Under the pieces are notes generated by a model. That model saw only the letters and a list, made by a program, of their open reading frames with translations, did no database searches and was not told where the DNA came from. From positions 24,249,502 to 24,267,001 of the forward strand of contig CM022679.1 in NCBI GenBank assembly GCA_012295275.1: DNA of 17,500 nucleotides, given 5' to 3'. This document shows, piece by piece, positions 1 to 10,023 of this stretch. Source of the DNA: Chrysomallon squamiferum. Its lineage: Eukaryota; Mollusca; Gastropoda; Neomphalida; Peltospiridae. The stretch's first letter is position 1, and each line of letters opens with the position of its first letter. The position numbers and the translations under genes are program-made.

Positions 1-1351
1 GATCCGCTGACGTCTCGTTCATGTCTCCAACTGATTCACAATTCAGAACCTTTTTTCTTCTTCCTCTCTCAGTCGCTCTAATATCTTTAACCATATCCAT
101 TTACATTATGCTGTTAAACATTAGTTTAAATGTATTCAGCGCGTCTTTTAATAAAAACATTTCTTTCTTCGTAACATTTACTGCAAAAAAATGTATTTGC
201 TGTCACATAGTTTTGGGTTAATGTGAACAACTGTTTCCACAACTGTCTGACCTTATCGGTTCTGAGTTCACTTTTGTGTTCTACTTTTACTACACGTCGA
301 AACTAAAGGAAGTGTATAAAAAATAAAAGAGGTGAAAAAAGGTTAGGAAATTTAATGACCCATTGCGACACTATTCTCTGCCTCTTCCACTGAACTTTTT
401 TATTTTATTTACGGTTCACTTTATATGAGACAAGCTCAAGAAAAGTGCGTTGATTCGGGCAACTTTCAGTAACATCTATAATTCGTTTATAATCCAGAAT
501 CTTTGGTGATTAACACAAGACCAGAGCGATCTGAACCTCAGAGGTTTGAGTGCGCGGCTGTTGTTACGAGTCACATAATCTATTATCCTGAAACCGGTAA
601 CTCGGTGTTTAGTTTGCACTGCTACTGAGATACAGTCGTAGGATCTGTTATCCTCACTGAGCCTGGTACAGTATTTCCCGTTCAAGCCAGTGACCCTTGA
701 CTAATTTATCAAAAGTCAAGTAAAATACTTTCCTGCCTCATTAAAATGTATGTAAAAGATGTATTGCTATTAATGGAAAAATAGTAACCTGTGTGGACAG
801 TTTTTGTTTTTCTGCTGTCCTATATATATTTTTCTGTGCTATTCTTAAAATCTTGTATTATTACATGATTTAAAACGTGCTGAATGTATCGTGAAATAAA
901 TTATGTTTTCCCTACTTCTCAATGACATTGCTAATGTTAGTACGTTAATTCGTCAGTTACACAAAAAAAGAAAAAAAGAAGAGGTTATAAAATGGTCCAC
1001 AAGTGTTGGGAACAGAGCCAGTGCTAATAATTTATGTCAGTGATTTTAAATTTTGAAAGAAAAGCTGACTCAGAATACTCACGTTCATTTTCTTGCATAG
1101 TCAGAACCTTGACCTAGAACAGAAAATGGAAACACAATAATAGCACAGGTGTTAAAATTACTAGACATTTAACCCGGAAAACTATTAACCAACCAGACAG
1201 ATTTACGCTGCAGAAAAAGAAATTAGAAAAGGAAGTGAACTAATGGATGTAGGTAATGTGTCTCAGTTTAATAGGGGAAACGCCAGTGTGTCATTTCATT
1301 TAATATTAATATGTAATGTGATATTATAATATGTAATGTTTGTGTATATAA
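1..1351. other. Gene-free stretch, AT-rich
   Basis: No coding region recognised. Open frames are short and match no family known to me. The segment 476-700 is less AT-rich than its surroundings and contains a small palindrome, AACCTCAGAGGTT (534-546), but shows no domain and no splice-bounded exon I can defend. Confidence 0.6.
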
Positions 1352-1616
1352 AGAGAGAGAGACCTGCCATGCACATATGTACCTACGTACGTACATACCT
1401 ACATAATGTAATACGTAAGTAAGTATACACACACACACAGACGCGCACACACACACACACACACACACACATTTGTATTAAAATAACACTGAATGTTTAT
1501 TAGAATTCCACTTATTTTATCAATATTAATTATTATATTTCACTATATTCCTTTTGAATTACAATACAGTAAAAATAAACAAATAAATAAATAAACAAAT
1601 AAATAAGTAAGTAAGA
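1352..1616. repeat. Compound microsatellites: GA, CTAC/GTAC-like, CA, then AAAT/AAAC
   Basis: A short GA run (1352-1362), degenerate TACC/TACG repeats (about 1378-1400), CA arrays at 1426-1439 and 1446-1471, and an AAAT/AAAC/AAGT tetranucleotide block at about 1570-1615. Open frames here are translated repeats. Confidence 0.9.
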
Positions 1617-2128
1617 AAGTAGTAAAAATGCAATATATCGGAAACGTATAGCACAAAGTAGAAGAAAGCAAATTCTCACAAACTGTAACCAGAACTGGCA
1701 TTTTACAAGCATAAAGAAAACGAAAATAACTAAAAATGACAGCTGAACATCATCTGTTTGGAAAAGCGTTCCTGCTCTAAACATTTAGTAACAATAACCT
1801 CATTTTTCTCTTTCTATTAAAATTCAGTTTCCTTCTTCAGTGCCAGTCAAAATGATTTCAAAGTAGACAAGAAACACGGAAAACAGAGTCGCATGTCTTT
1901 CAGTCTTATTTTCACCTGTCCATGTCTATCTCTGACTACCTGTTGCCCATTGTGTCTGTTGCCATGTGTTTATTTTGTACACAGAAACCTAAGTTTGTCT
2001 GCACGTTTTCACATACAGGCTGTTATCTCTTCTAAAGTAATACTGAGACTGGCTTTGTTACAATCAGAAAGTCGCTGTGGTCTTGTTTATAAAGATAAGA
2101 TTTTGAAACATTTATTTCAGCGGATCTT

Positions 2129-2131
<3 letters not shown>
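1617..2131. other. Gene-free stretch between microsatellites
   Basis: Unique-looking AT-rich sequence with no recognisable coding region. An 83-codon minus-strand frame is hydrophobic and low-complexity and has no family signature; a plus-strand frame from 1893 runs into the CT array and is not a gene. Confidence 0.6.
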
Positions 2132-2217
<86 letters not shown>

Positions 2218-2235
2218 ACACACACTCACAGACTC
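2132..2235. repeat. (TC)n array of about 84 bases with CA/CTCACA tail
   Basis: Pure TC from 2132 to 2215, then AGACACACACTCACAGACTC. The array-tail junction is the reverse complement of the one at 9911-9940, apart from two extra CA units there. Confidence 0.95.
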
Positions 2236-2734
2236 ATGCATAGGGTTTAAAAGAACTGGCTGATTCAGTTAGATATCCTTGCTTGCAAGTTAAATTACTC
2301 CCATTACTTTTTAACCGTAGGTTATCGCGCTAAATGTTTTCTTAATTATTCTTATCCCCTGATCTTAACTTGAAGTCTGGAATCGGTTAACTCATCTAAC
2401 AACACATCATGGAGGGATAATCAGTCAGTTTCCTCCACATTACAGCTGTAAATTTGCTTAATCCAAACCACCCCCTTTCTCTGCTAGCTGTGTTTCCAAC
2501 TTAAAAGAAAATGGAAAAAATACACATAAAACGTATGCTGACCTTTTCCAAATATTTATTTATTTATTTATGTTTATCTTTTATTTTGTTTGCTTGTTTG
2601 TGTACATTCAATATGTTGTTTTGCGTGAGTTTGTTTACAAATGTTACAGTTATGCCTTTTATTTAAATTATTAACATAAATAAACATTTATGCCGATATA
2701 CAGTTTATACAAACACGTACATTTACACATTAAT
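2236..2734. other. Gene-free stretch
   Basis: No coding region seen. Holds a short ATTT block (about 2551-2571) in otherwise unique AT-rich sequence. Confidence 0.6.
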
Positions 2735-2752
2735 CATATATATATATATATA

Positions 2753-2831
<79 letters not shown>
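2735..2831. repeat. (TA)n followed by (TC)n array
   Basis: TA repeats at about 2735-2753 directly followed by pure CT/TC at 2756-2831. Open frames reading RERE on the minus strand are translated repeat. Confidence 0.95.
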
Positions 2832-2834
<3 letters not shown>

Positions 2835-3705
2835 AAATAAAAATATAAAAAAATATAAAAATACAAACATAAATAAAATTAAAAAATAAACACAAAAAAA
2901 CCCACATCAATTTGCTGAAAATGAAAATAGTAATCTCATGATATATATGTATCATATTTTTCTAAATTAAAAATCAAAATGTCATAATTACAATATAGAA
3001 ATAAAATAAACTGTCTTGAATCACAGTTAGTTAGTTACATGTGCATAGTTATTACATTTCTACCCATCCTGCACGAACTCACAGAATCTCTCGCTTTTCT
3101 GGTCGATGGGACAAACAGAACACTTAAACAGTGGGGCGCATAAATCAAAGAATAACATATTTTTCTTGTTTTCTGAGGAAGAAAAAACTTTTGGTGACCT
3201 TGAGAGTTCTCTGGAGTGTCGGCGCCTTACCCACATATATTTTCTGGTCCTTGTTAGAAGTTATTTTGAGAATTCTTTTACAAAATAGTTCGTTTCCGAG
3301 CAACGATTTTTCTCTAAAAATTCGTGATCATTCAAGCGAATTAAACAAGAGTTGATTGGGTGTATCGTAGCTGTTCGTCATCTTGTTTGTCTACATTTTG
3401 TTTGTTTGTTTGTTTGTTAATATTTGTGGAGATTTCATATTGGTCAGTGTGGTTTCTGTTTATACTTATGGTTTAGTTCTGTTCAGCTGTTATCGGGGTG
3501 GAAACATGCACCCGATTCTCGTGTCCCCAAATCGTGCGAAACATTTCGTACCCAAAATTTTAATCTTTGGCAGTACTATAGCTTCCCTTAATTTTCTTAG
3601 TTCCTGGACCCGTTATTTCTTTTAAATTTATTTTGCATTATTTATTTGTATTATGTCATATATTTTTACACGTCTTTTTCATATGTGGGGTTATTGCTTT
3701 TTTAT

Positions 3706-3709
<4 letters not shown>
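2832..3709. other. Gene-free stretch
   Basis: AT-rich. Slightly more complex sequence at 3060-3330 and 3480-3600 opens short frames (60-80 codons), none with a recognisable domain. A TTTG block lies at 3401-3418. Confidence 0.55.

Positions 3710-3740
<31 letters not shown>
3710..3740. repeat. Poly-A run, 31 bases
   Basis: Uninterrupted A from 3710 to 3740, followed by an A-rich stretch with GATAAATA. It could be a retroposon tail, but no retroposon body or target-site duplication was recognised to its left. Confidence 0.9.
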
Positions 3741-3742
<2 letters not shown>

Positions 3743-4743
3743 GATAAATAAAATAAAAACAAAATGAAAAAAGAAATTCAGTAAGCATGAAATAACTAAA
3801 TGCATTTCAGTAAGAATATACAGTCTTACTCATAAATGGTGTTAACGTTAATAAAATAAGCTCATACAAATATGCACATAATATATTTATCAATAAGAAA
3901 TTGTTATAAAAATGCAACATATATATATATATCTATATCTATCTATCTCTCTCTATATATAGATATAGATATAACTTATATACATAATATTTATGTTTAA
4001 TCATTATAATATACGTGTTTCTGATAGTTCTAAAACTTTAAAAAGGTATATGAAAACAAATGATATTGTAAATGTTTCCGGAAAGTTTGGTCTAAAATTT
4101 ACAAATAGCAAGATTTTTAATTTATGATCTAAGATGTTCTGGTAGTAAAATTATGTAAAATGAAAAATATCTTAGCGCTAAGTACAACTGAATTTATGCT
4201 TCGAAGTAATTAACGAATTCTGATTTGTTCATAATATCATTTTAAAAATGGACATTTTCCTAGTATTTTTACTGTTGTGGAGAAAAGATTCGCCTATCTA
4301 ATTCTTATAACTTGTAACTCACATATTTATAATTAAATGTTTTTGTTAAAAAATTTCTTATCATTATTATTAATATTATTATTATTTTTTTATCATTATT
4401 TAATTTATTTTTTTAATATTTCTTTATGCAAAATATGTTAAAATAAAATGCTTACATAAAATGCTGATGTCAAAATAACTTGCTGAAACGTGCAAACGTG
4501 TACAGGAGAACGCAAGTCAAAACAAAAATATTTACACAGCGTCTGAAAATAAGTTATGAATGGAAAATATTTTTAGATACATCAATATATTTGTGTTCTT
4601 TCTGCTGAAGTGCACGATTTATTATTTTTTTATTTTTTTATTTTTTATAAATTTGTTATCTTTAGCAAACTTCCAGTAACACTTTGTATGAAATATCATT
4701 TAATAATCTAAAACAAATTTCAGTATTAGAACACCCATGAAGT
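3741..4743. other. Gene-free, very AT-rich stretch with TA/TATC hairpin
   Basis: No gene. Contains a TA/CTAT tract with a perfect 15-base inverted repeat (3928-3942 with 3959-3973, 16-base spacer), and ATT and T-rich low-complexity stretches near 4360-4420 and 4620-4650. Confidence 0.6.
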
Positions 4744-4801
4744 CCCTCTCTCTCTCTATCTATCTATGTGTTTGTGTGTGTGTGTTTGCGTTCTCTTAGA
4801 A

Positions 4802-4872
<71 letters not shown>

Positions 4873-4897
4873 TTATCACTTTCTTTCCAGCACAATG

Positions 4898-4954
<57 letters not shown>
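4744..4954. repeat. Compound microsatellite: CT, CTAT, GT, (CT)n, (ATA)n
   Basis: Short CT/CTAT/GT blocks at 4744-4787, a pure CT array at 4804-4869, then (ATA)n at 4901-4954. The LSLS, YYYY, NNNN and IIII frames over this block are translated repeats. Confidence 0.95.
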
Positions 4955-4957
<3 letters not shown>

Positions 4958-5387
4958 TCGATGTCTAAAACAACAAACAACAATAACTCTTACCACTGAC
5001 AAAATTATTACGGTCAATTCCAGACACCGTGACGTCATCACAAAGTTCTTTCGGAATCCGTATTCCTTCTTACTTTTCGTTCCTTCCTTCCCTCGTATTC
5101 CTGCGGTCGTCACGCCGTCTTGATCACTCTAAGATACCCACGTCTGCTTAGCTCGAGAACCCCGCGTGTTCTAGCAGACGTCAATATCCGTCCAGCGTTT
5201 CCCAGCGCAGACGTAAAAGAGAGAAAAACGGAAAAAAGTAGCCAACTTGAGTTCCCTTCATGTCAAGACTATGAAACCGATCGTCGTCTGCGAGGCGGGG
5301 ATTCGAGGAAATTCAATAAAAGAGAGAAAGGTGTTATTTTTCTCTTTAGCTTCGTAAAAACCTTTGTTTTTAATCTATGGTTTGAAA
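4955..5387 (+). other. GC-richer segment with open frame but no recognised product
   Basis: From about 5010 to 5330 the sequence is richer in G+C and CpG than anywhere else in the left half. A plus-strand frame from 5120 stays open into the GA/TA repeats that follow (to 5617). Its first 90 or so codons (MITLRYPRLL...) show no domain, signal peptide or family motif, and the rest is translated repeat. It could be an exon or promoter of an unseen gene, a decayed transposon, or chance. Confidence 0.3.
5030..5037. promoter_or_regulatory. Perfect CRE-like palindrome TGACGTCA in a GC-richer segment
   Basis: An exact TGACGTCA (CREB/ATF consensus) preceded by CACCG. It lies at the start of a segment (about 5010-5330) visibly richer in G+C and CpG than its surroundings; a one-mismatch AGACGTCA follows near 5175. 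No gene start could be recognised next to it, so a regulatory role is only a possibility. Confidence 0.35.
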
Positions 5388-5437
5388 CTAGAGAGAGAGA
5401 GAGAAACAGACACAGACATACATACATACATACATAC

Positions 5438-5483
<46 letters not shown>

Positions 5484-5584
5484 GAAGAGAAGAAACAGAG
5501 ATAGAGAGAAAAACTGAAGAACAGAAAAAACTGAAGAACAGAAGCACAGCTATATATATATATATATATATACATACATACATA
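5388..5584. repeat. Compound microsatellite: GA, ATAC, GA, 17-18-base duplication, TA, CATA
   Basis: GA at 5390-5403, ATAC at about 5417-5441, GA at 5442-5476, two copies of an A-rich unit containing ACTGAAGAACAG (about 5508-5541), TA at 5551-5572 and CATA to 5584. Confidence 0.92.
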
Positions 5585-5967
5585 AAACATAGAACATGTA
5601 TAAAACATAATACATGAAACTGCTTAGTGTAGATTTTATGTTTCGCTCTCTGTTGAACTGGTGTTTTTTCCCCCGTTTCTTTTCATTATGAATGTTAGCA
5701 TGTGTTTTATTGACAAAGCAAACAGCACTGACACACTTCAAACATTACGTAATGTTTTTTATAGAGTGGGTGGCTAAAAGTACATAAAATGTTTTCTTTA
5801 TTGCACTCCTTCCTTCCTTACATCCTTCATACATTCACTAATCATTTATTATAATGATCATCATCATCATCATCATCAACATTAGTGGGTATAGTAGTAA
5901 CAGTAGCTGTTGTCGTTGCTTACTTTTGCAAGTTGTAGTTGTCGTTTTAATATTACATATAATAGTA

Positions 5968-5999
<32 letters not shown>

Positions 6000-6145
6000 A
6001 TTATTTATATTTTATAATTGTGTGTTTGTTTTATTATTTTTATTATTGTAGAACTTTTGTGTTTTTTTATCTATTATTATTCTTTTTCTTTATTTATATC
6101 TTTATTTATTTATTATTAGTATGATTATTAGTATGATGATGGTTA

Positions 6146-6176
<31 letters not shown>

Positions 6177-6256
6177 ATTGTTTCTTGAAATAGATAATGA
6201 CAGTGGCAATCCTATTATTTTATTTATTTGACAGTTTTTTTATTTTATTTTTATTC

Positions 6257-6258
<2 letters not shown>
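5585..6258. repeat. Gene-free stretch with CAT, TTTA and ATT arrays
   Basis: No gene. Holds (CAT)n at 5856-5878, TTTA blocks near 5970-5988 and 6095-6112, and (ATT)n at 6148-6177, in low-complexity T-rich DNA. Confidence 0.8.

Positions 6259-6298
<40 letters not shown>
6259..6298. repeat. Poly-T run, 40 bases
   Basis: Uninterrupted T from 6259 to 6298. On the minus strand this would be a poly-A tail for sequence to its right (6299 onward), which has a C-rich segment (6338-6385), but no known retroposon was recognised. Confidence 0.9.
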
Positions 6299-6299
<1 letters not shown>

Positions 6300-7077
6300 T
6301 TGAGACACTGAACAAAGGGAGTGGCATTAAAAACAAGCCCCACTCCTCCACCGACCAAAAACCCCACCTCTGTTTCCTCTCCATCCCTACTGCAGTTTTT
6401 TTCTGGTAAACCCATTCGTTTAAGAAATGCCAGCTTTAACACGTTTCATTTCGGACATGAGGGAAAACCGTTAACTGCTGTAAGCTAAGAAATATTAAAT
6501 CTCTGTTAGAATAAATAAACACAGACTGAGTTTGTTTCTTCTGCGGTTTTGTAAAGCAAGCTTTTTAGTTTTATCTTTATTTGATTATTTTTATTTTCGT
6601 GAACGTTATTTTAACTAATGATGACATATTAAATATTCGATCGTTCGTCTATAGAATGATTTTGAACCGAAAATTTAGGTTTTTTTTTTATTAATGGTTA
6701 TTTTTTATTTCATTTTAATTATCATTTTCCCATTTCTGGATCACCACTTCATCAGTTTTGGGAACATCCCATCATTTTATCATCATTTTTCATTACTACT
6801 ACTACTACTACCACTACTATTACTACTACTACTGTTATTATTAATGTTGTTCTTATTCTTATTGTAGTTGTTGTAGTTGATCTTATTGTTGTTGTGTTTT
6901 TGAGATATATTATTTTTTTATATTATCTAAATTACGAGAATAAGAAGAAAGAAGCAGAGAAAGAAAGAAAAAGTAATGAAAGAATGAAGAAGAAAGAAAA
7001 AGTTGAAATAAAAAGGAAGGATGAATTTTTGAAAACAGCAAAAGCAAGAATCATTATAAATCATTATTAAAAAAATA
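6299..7077. other. Gene-free stretch with ACT/ATT repeats and A-rich segment
   Basis: 6299-6450 is less AT-rich but has no recognisable coding content. (ACT)n with interruptions lies at about 6793-6833, GTT/ATT-rich sequence follows to 6900, then an AAAG/GAAA-rich stretch from about 6940. Confidence 0.6.
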
Positions 7078-7403
7078 AATAAATAATAATAATAAGTAAA
7101 TAAATAAATAAATAAATACGAAAGCAACAGAAAGAAAAAAAACAAAAAAGAAGTAAATAAATAAATAAATAAATAAGAAAGCAACAGAAAGAAAAAAATT
7201 ACAAAGAAGTAAATAAAAGACCAAAACACCAGAAACTAAAAGAAAAGACAAAGAAGTAAATAAAAGACCAGAAACTTAAAGAAAAGACAAAGAAGTAAAT
7301 AAAAGACCAGAAACTAAAAGAAAAGACAAAGAAGTAAATAAAAGACCAGAAACTTAAAGAAAAGACAAAGAAGTAAATAAAAGACCAGAATCTAAAAGAA
7401 AGA
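7078..7403 (+). repeat. Nested minisatellite: AAAT block, 57-base unit x2, 39-base unit x5
   Basis: Two copies of a 56-57-base unit (7094-7150, 7151-7206), each an AAGTAAATAAAT block plus GAAAGCAACAGAAAG. They lead into five copies of a unit containing AAGTAAATAAAAGACC at 7201-7247 (47 bases, with an insertion), 7248-7286, 7287-7325, 7326-7364 and 7365-7403. The last four are 39 bases or nearly so. Copies alternate between AAACTTAAAG and an ACTAAAAG/TCTAAAAG variant. The repeat has no open reading frame of note. Confidence 0.92.
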
Positions 7404-7924
<521 letters not shown>

Positions 7925-8099
7925 AATAGGTAATTATGTAAATATGTCTGTTTACGTTCATGACAAAGCCTGTCTATTGCACCCGACACTTAGTGTTATA
8001 TAAAAGCACTATACATCTCTCTAAAATGTTTTGCTTGGAATACCAGCCACTTGTCTACAACTGAAGTCGTTTAACATTTATTTTCTTCATCAGTTTGTT

Positions 8100-8195
8100 G
8101 AAAATTCTCTCGCTCTCTCTTTCTCTCTCTCTTTCTCTCTGAATGTGTGTTTGTGTTGAAAAGTATAAAATTTCACACTTTGAACACAAACACAC

Positions 8196-8285
<90 letters not shown>

Positions 8286-8288
8286 TTC
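8100..8288. repeat. Large imperfect palindrome containing CT and GA arrays
   Basis: Outer arms GAAAATTCTCTC (8100-8111) and GAGAGAATTTTC (8277-8288) are exact reverse complements. Inner arms 8135-8164 and 8175-8206 pair over about 30 bases with a few mismatches (shared core TGTGTGTTTGTGTT). Between them lie a CT tract (8105-8140, interrupted) on the left and pure GA (8200-8282) on the right, so the arms differ in length only because of the repeat. The central loop is about ten bases. Confidence 0.88.
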
Positions 8289-8592
8289 CCGATAGCCGAT
8301 ACTGGATAATTCGTAATTATCTTTGACTGCCACAGCACATGCAGAAAGTGTAGCATTTCTTTTCTCATTTCTCGGGAAGGTAAAAATAAAATATTAATTA
8401 ATATTAATACAAGTAATAGTTAAGACTAGCTACCAGCGTCTCTGTTAAGTTGTTTTCTGTGCAAGCCGATAAATGTATTTGCTTTCATTCAGGATGGTGT
8501 ATAAAAAAATCCTCCTTGCTGAAAAAAAGATCATCGCATGGGTTTCTTTTCACATAACCTGTACAGCCATTATCCATATGAATATTTACTGT

Positions 8593-8623
<31 letters not shown>

Positions 8624-9042
8624 TGATTGCATCTTTGATAAAACAACAACAACAACAAAAAGTAACAACAAACAAACAGGTCAAAACAAAAATAAACACA
8701 AAAACCAACAAACAATATAATTTTTACTTCTTTATTAATGTCCAGTATTACCTGTAATATTTGTGTGCATTCTGAAATGAGTTATTATTGGAGTGAGGGT
8801 CGTAACCGCTGGCAACCACATGTCAAATTGATAATGTTGATTTTCGTGTCGATTTCACAACTATAATAATACGGTTGTGACCTTGTACAAAAATACTGCA
8901 AGTCTTGCATTGTTCAGTTTACACATTTATATTCAACTTACGAGTTATAAAACACGTAAATAAGCTGCATGTTATCGAGTAATTCCGTTTCCATGTGTGC
9001 GTCTGTCGTTTGTTTTGGAACGATTTGAAAAGAGGAAACATC
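8289..9042. other. Gene-free stretch with a 27-base poly-A run
   Basis: Poly-A at 8597-8623 followed by AAC/AAAC-rich sequence to about 8710. The rest (8720-9040) is unique, somewhat less AT-rich, with no recognised coding region. Confidence 0.6.
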
Positions 9043-9393
9043 GTTATTTATTTATTTATTTATTTATTTATTTGTTTGTTTGTTTTATACCATTCTTGAA
9101 AAAAAAAGAAAAAAATATTAAAAAGCTAAAAGTTTAGTTAGGTTTTAAGCTAAACTATTATTAATAGCGTTTGAAATGACATTTATCTGAAAAGAGACAA
9201 TGTGGATTATACTGTACATACAGAAACTGATGGAATAAATACTTTAAAAATACAAACTAATGTGCGTAGTCAGTACAACTTATATAAGTAGCAACAGATC
9301 CATAATGATAAAATTAAACTTGTTTCGAAATAAAATCACGTGATGTTCTAAAATGTCCGAAGCTGTTAAAATAATCGGTGTAAAAACGATTTG
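9043..9393. repeat. (TTTA)n(TTTG)n block, then gene-free sequence
   Basis: TTTA to about 9070 then TTTG to 9085. The remainder to 9393 is AT-rich and without a recognised gene; it lies beyond the likely 3' end of the cyclase gene. Confidence 0.75.
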
Positions 9394-9395
9394 TA

Positions 9396-9464
9396 TTTAT
9401 TAATTTATTTTATATTTATTAATTTTCTTCTTCTTCTTCTTCTTCTTGTGCTGCTTTTTATTTT

Positions 9465-9510
<46 letters not shown>

Positions 9511-9525
9511 GATACTACTTTTATT
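9396..9525 (-). terminator. Cluster of candidate AATAAA poly(A) signals after the cyclase stop
   Basis: On the minus strand AATAAA occurs at 9520-9525, 9457-9462, 9415-9420, 9404-9409 and 9396-9401, about 270-400 bases after the stop codon. This is a plausible 3' UTR end. The stretch is low-complexity T/A sequence where the hexamer arises easily, so which site is used, if any, cannot be told. Confidence 0.3.
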
Positions 9526-9576
9526 ATTATTGCTGTTGTTGCTATTATTATTATTATTATCATTATTATGATCATA

Positions 9577-9623
<47 letters not shown>
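9425..9623. repeat. Trinucleotide arrays: CTT, ACT, ATT
   Basis: (CTT)n 9425-9447, (ACT)n 9466-9510, (ATT)n with interruptions 9521-9560 and 9577-9623. They lie downstream of the cyclase stop codon and may be in its 3' UTR. Open frames here (poly-T, poly-I, poly-V) are translated repeats. Confidence 0.93.
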
Positions 9624-9793
9624 CTTAGAATGGTTGTTTTCAAGTAACATCATGGCTGAGGTCGAGACATGAACACGATACCAGTACTCTTAGTTAATAT
9701 CAACTCGTGATACGTTTGTTAATATTTCATACTGAAAGTTAGAGGCCCCATGTTTTCCTGAAATCGTGATTTTTTTCTTCTGTACAGTGTACA

Positions 9794-9871
9794 CTATGAT
9801 TCTGATTCCTGTTCGGCTGCGTCAGATTTTATTTCTCCTTCTAACCAGTACGTGTTCATCAGTCCTTTTCC
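9794..9871 (-). CDS. Receptor guanylate cyclase exon O (last coding exon)
   Basis: Residues 546-570 and TAG (9794-9796). [13 protein letters not shown] is the family's closing strand (GKG...TYWL.G). It is followed by a short hydrophilic acidic tail, [11 protein letters not shown], with no membrane segment and no recognisable anchoring motif. Acceptor ATTCATTCAG|GGA, phase 0. In sense orientation a long CU tract followed by a CA tract lies about 40 bases upstream of this acceptor. Confidence 0.96.
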   Translation of the reverse strand, partial: GKGLMNTYWLEGEIKSDAAEQESES

Positions 9872-9933
9872 CTGAATGAATATTAACAGAAATGTAAGTA
9901 CGGATAATATGGTGTGTGTGAGTGTGTGTGTGT

Positions 9934-10023
<90 letters not shown>

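Noticed and set aside
476-685. A 69-codon minus-strand frame in a less AT-rich segment
   Set aside because: No recognisable motif, no flanking splice sites supporting an exon of the cyclase gene (it lies far beyond the stop codon), and nothing to tie it to a known element.
1893-2243. A 116-codon plus-strand frame starting with a hydrophobic stretch that resembles a signal peptide
   Set aside because: It runs into the CT array (LSLSLS) with no domain and no splice evidence; likely chance.
3106-3355. Two overlapping short plus-strand frames (60 and 74 codons)
   Set aside because: They are in different frames, short, without domains, and do not join to any other exon.
3710-3740. Poly-A and poly-T runs (also 6259-6298 and 8597-8623) as tails of retroposons
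   Set aside because: No reverse transcriptase remnant, no SINE body and no clear target-site duplication could be seen next to them.
5270-5310. GGGGATTCGAGG as a tRNA T-arm or B box
   Set aside because: It fits the B-box consensus poorly and no acceptor stem, anticodon arm or A box is found at the right distance.
5120-5617. A 165-codon plus-strand open frame, the longest in the window
   Set aside because: Its C-terminal two thirds are translated GA, ATAC and TA repeats and its N-terminal part shows no domain or family motif; listed only as an uncharacterised GC-richer segment.
5854-5880. Regular spaced repeats that might suggest a CRISPR array here or at 7201-7403
   Set aside because: These are contiguous tandem repeats without unique spacers, in animal nuclear DNA.
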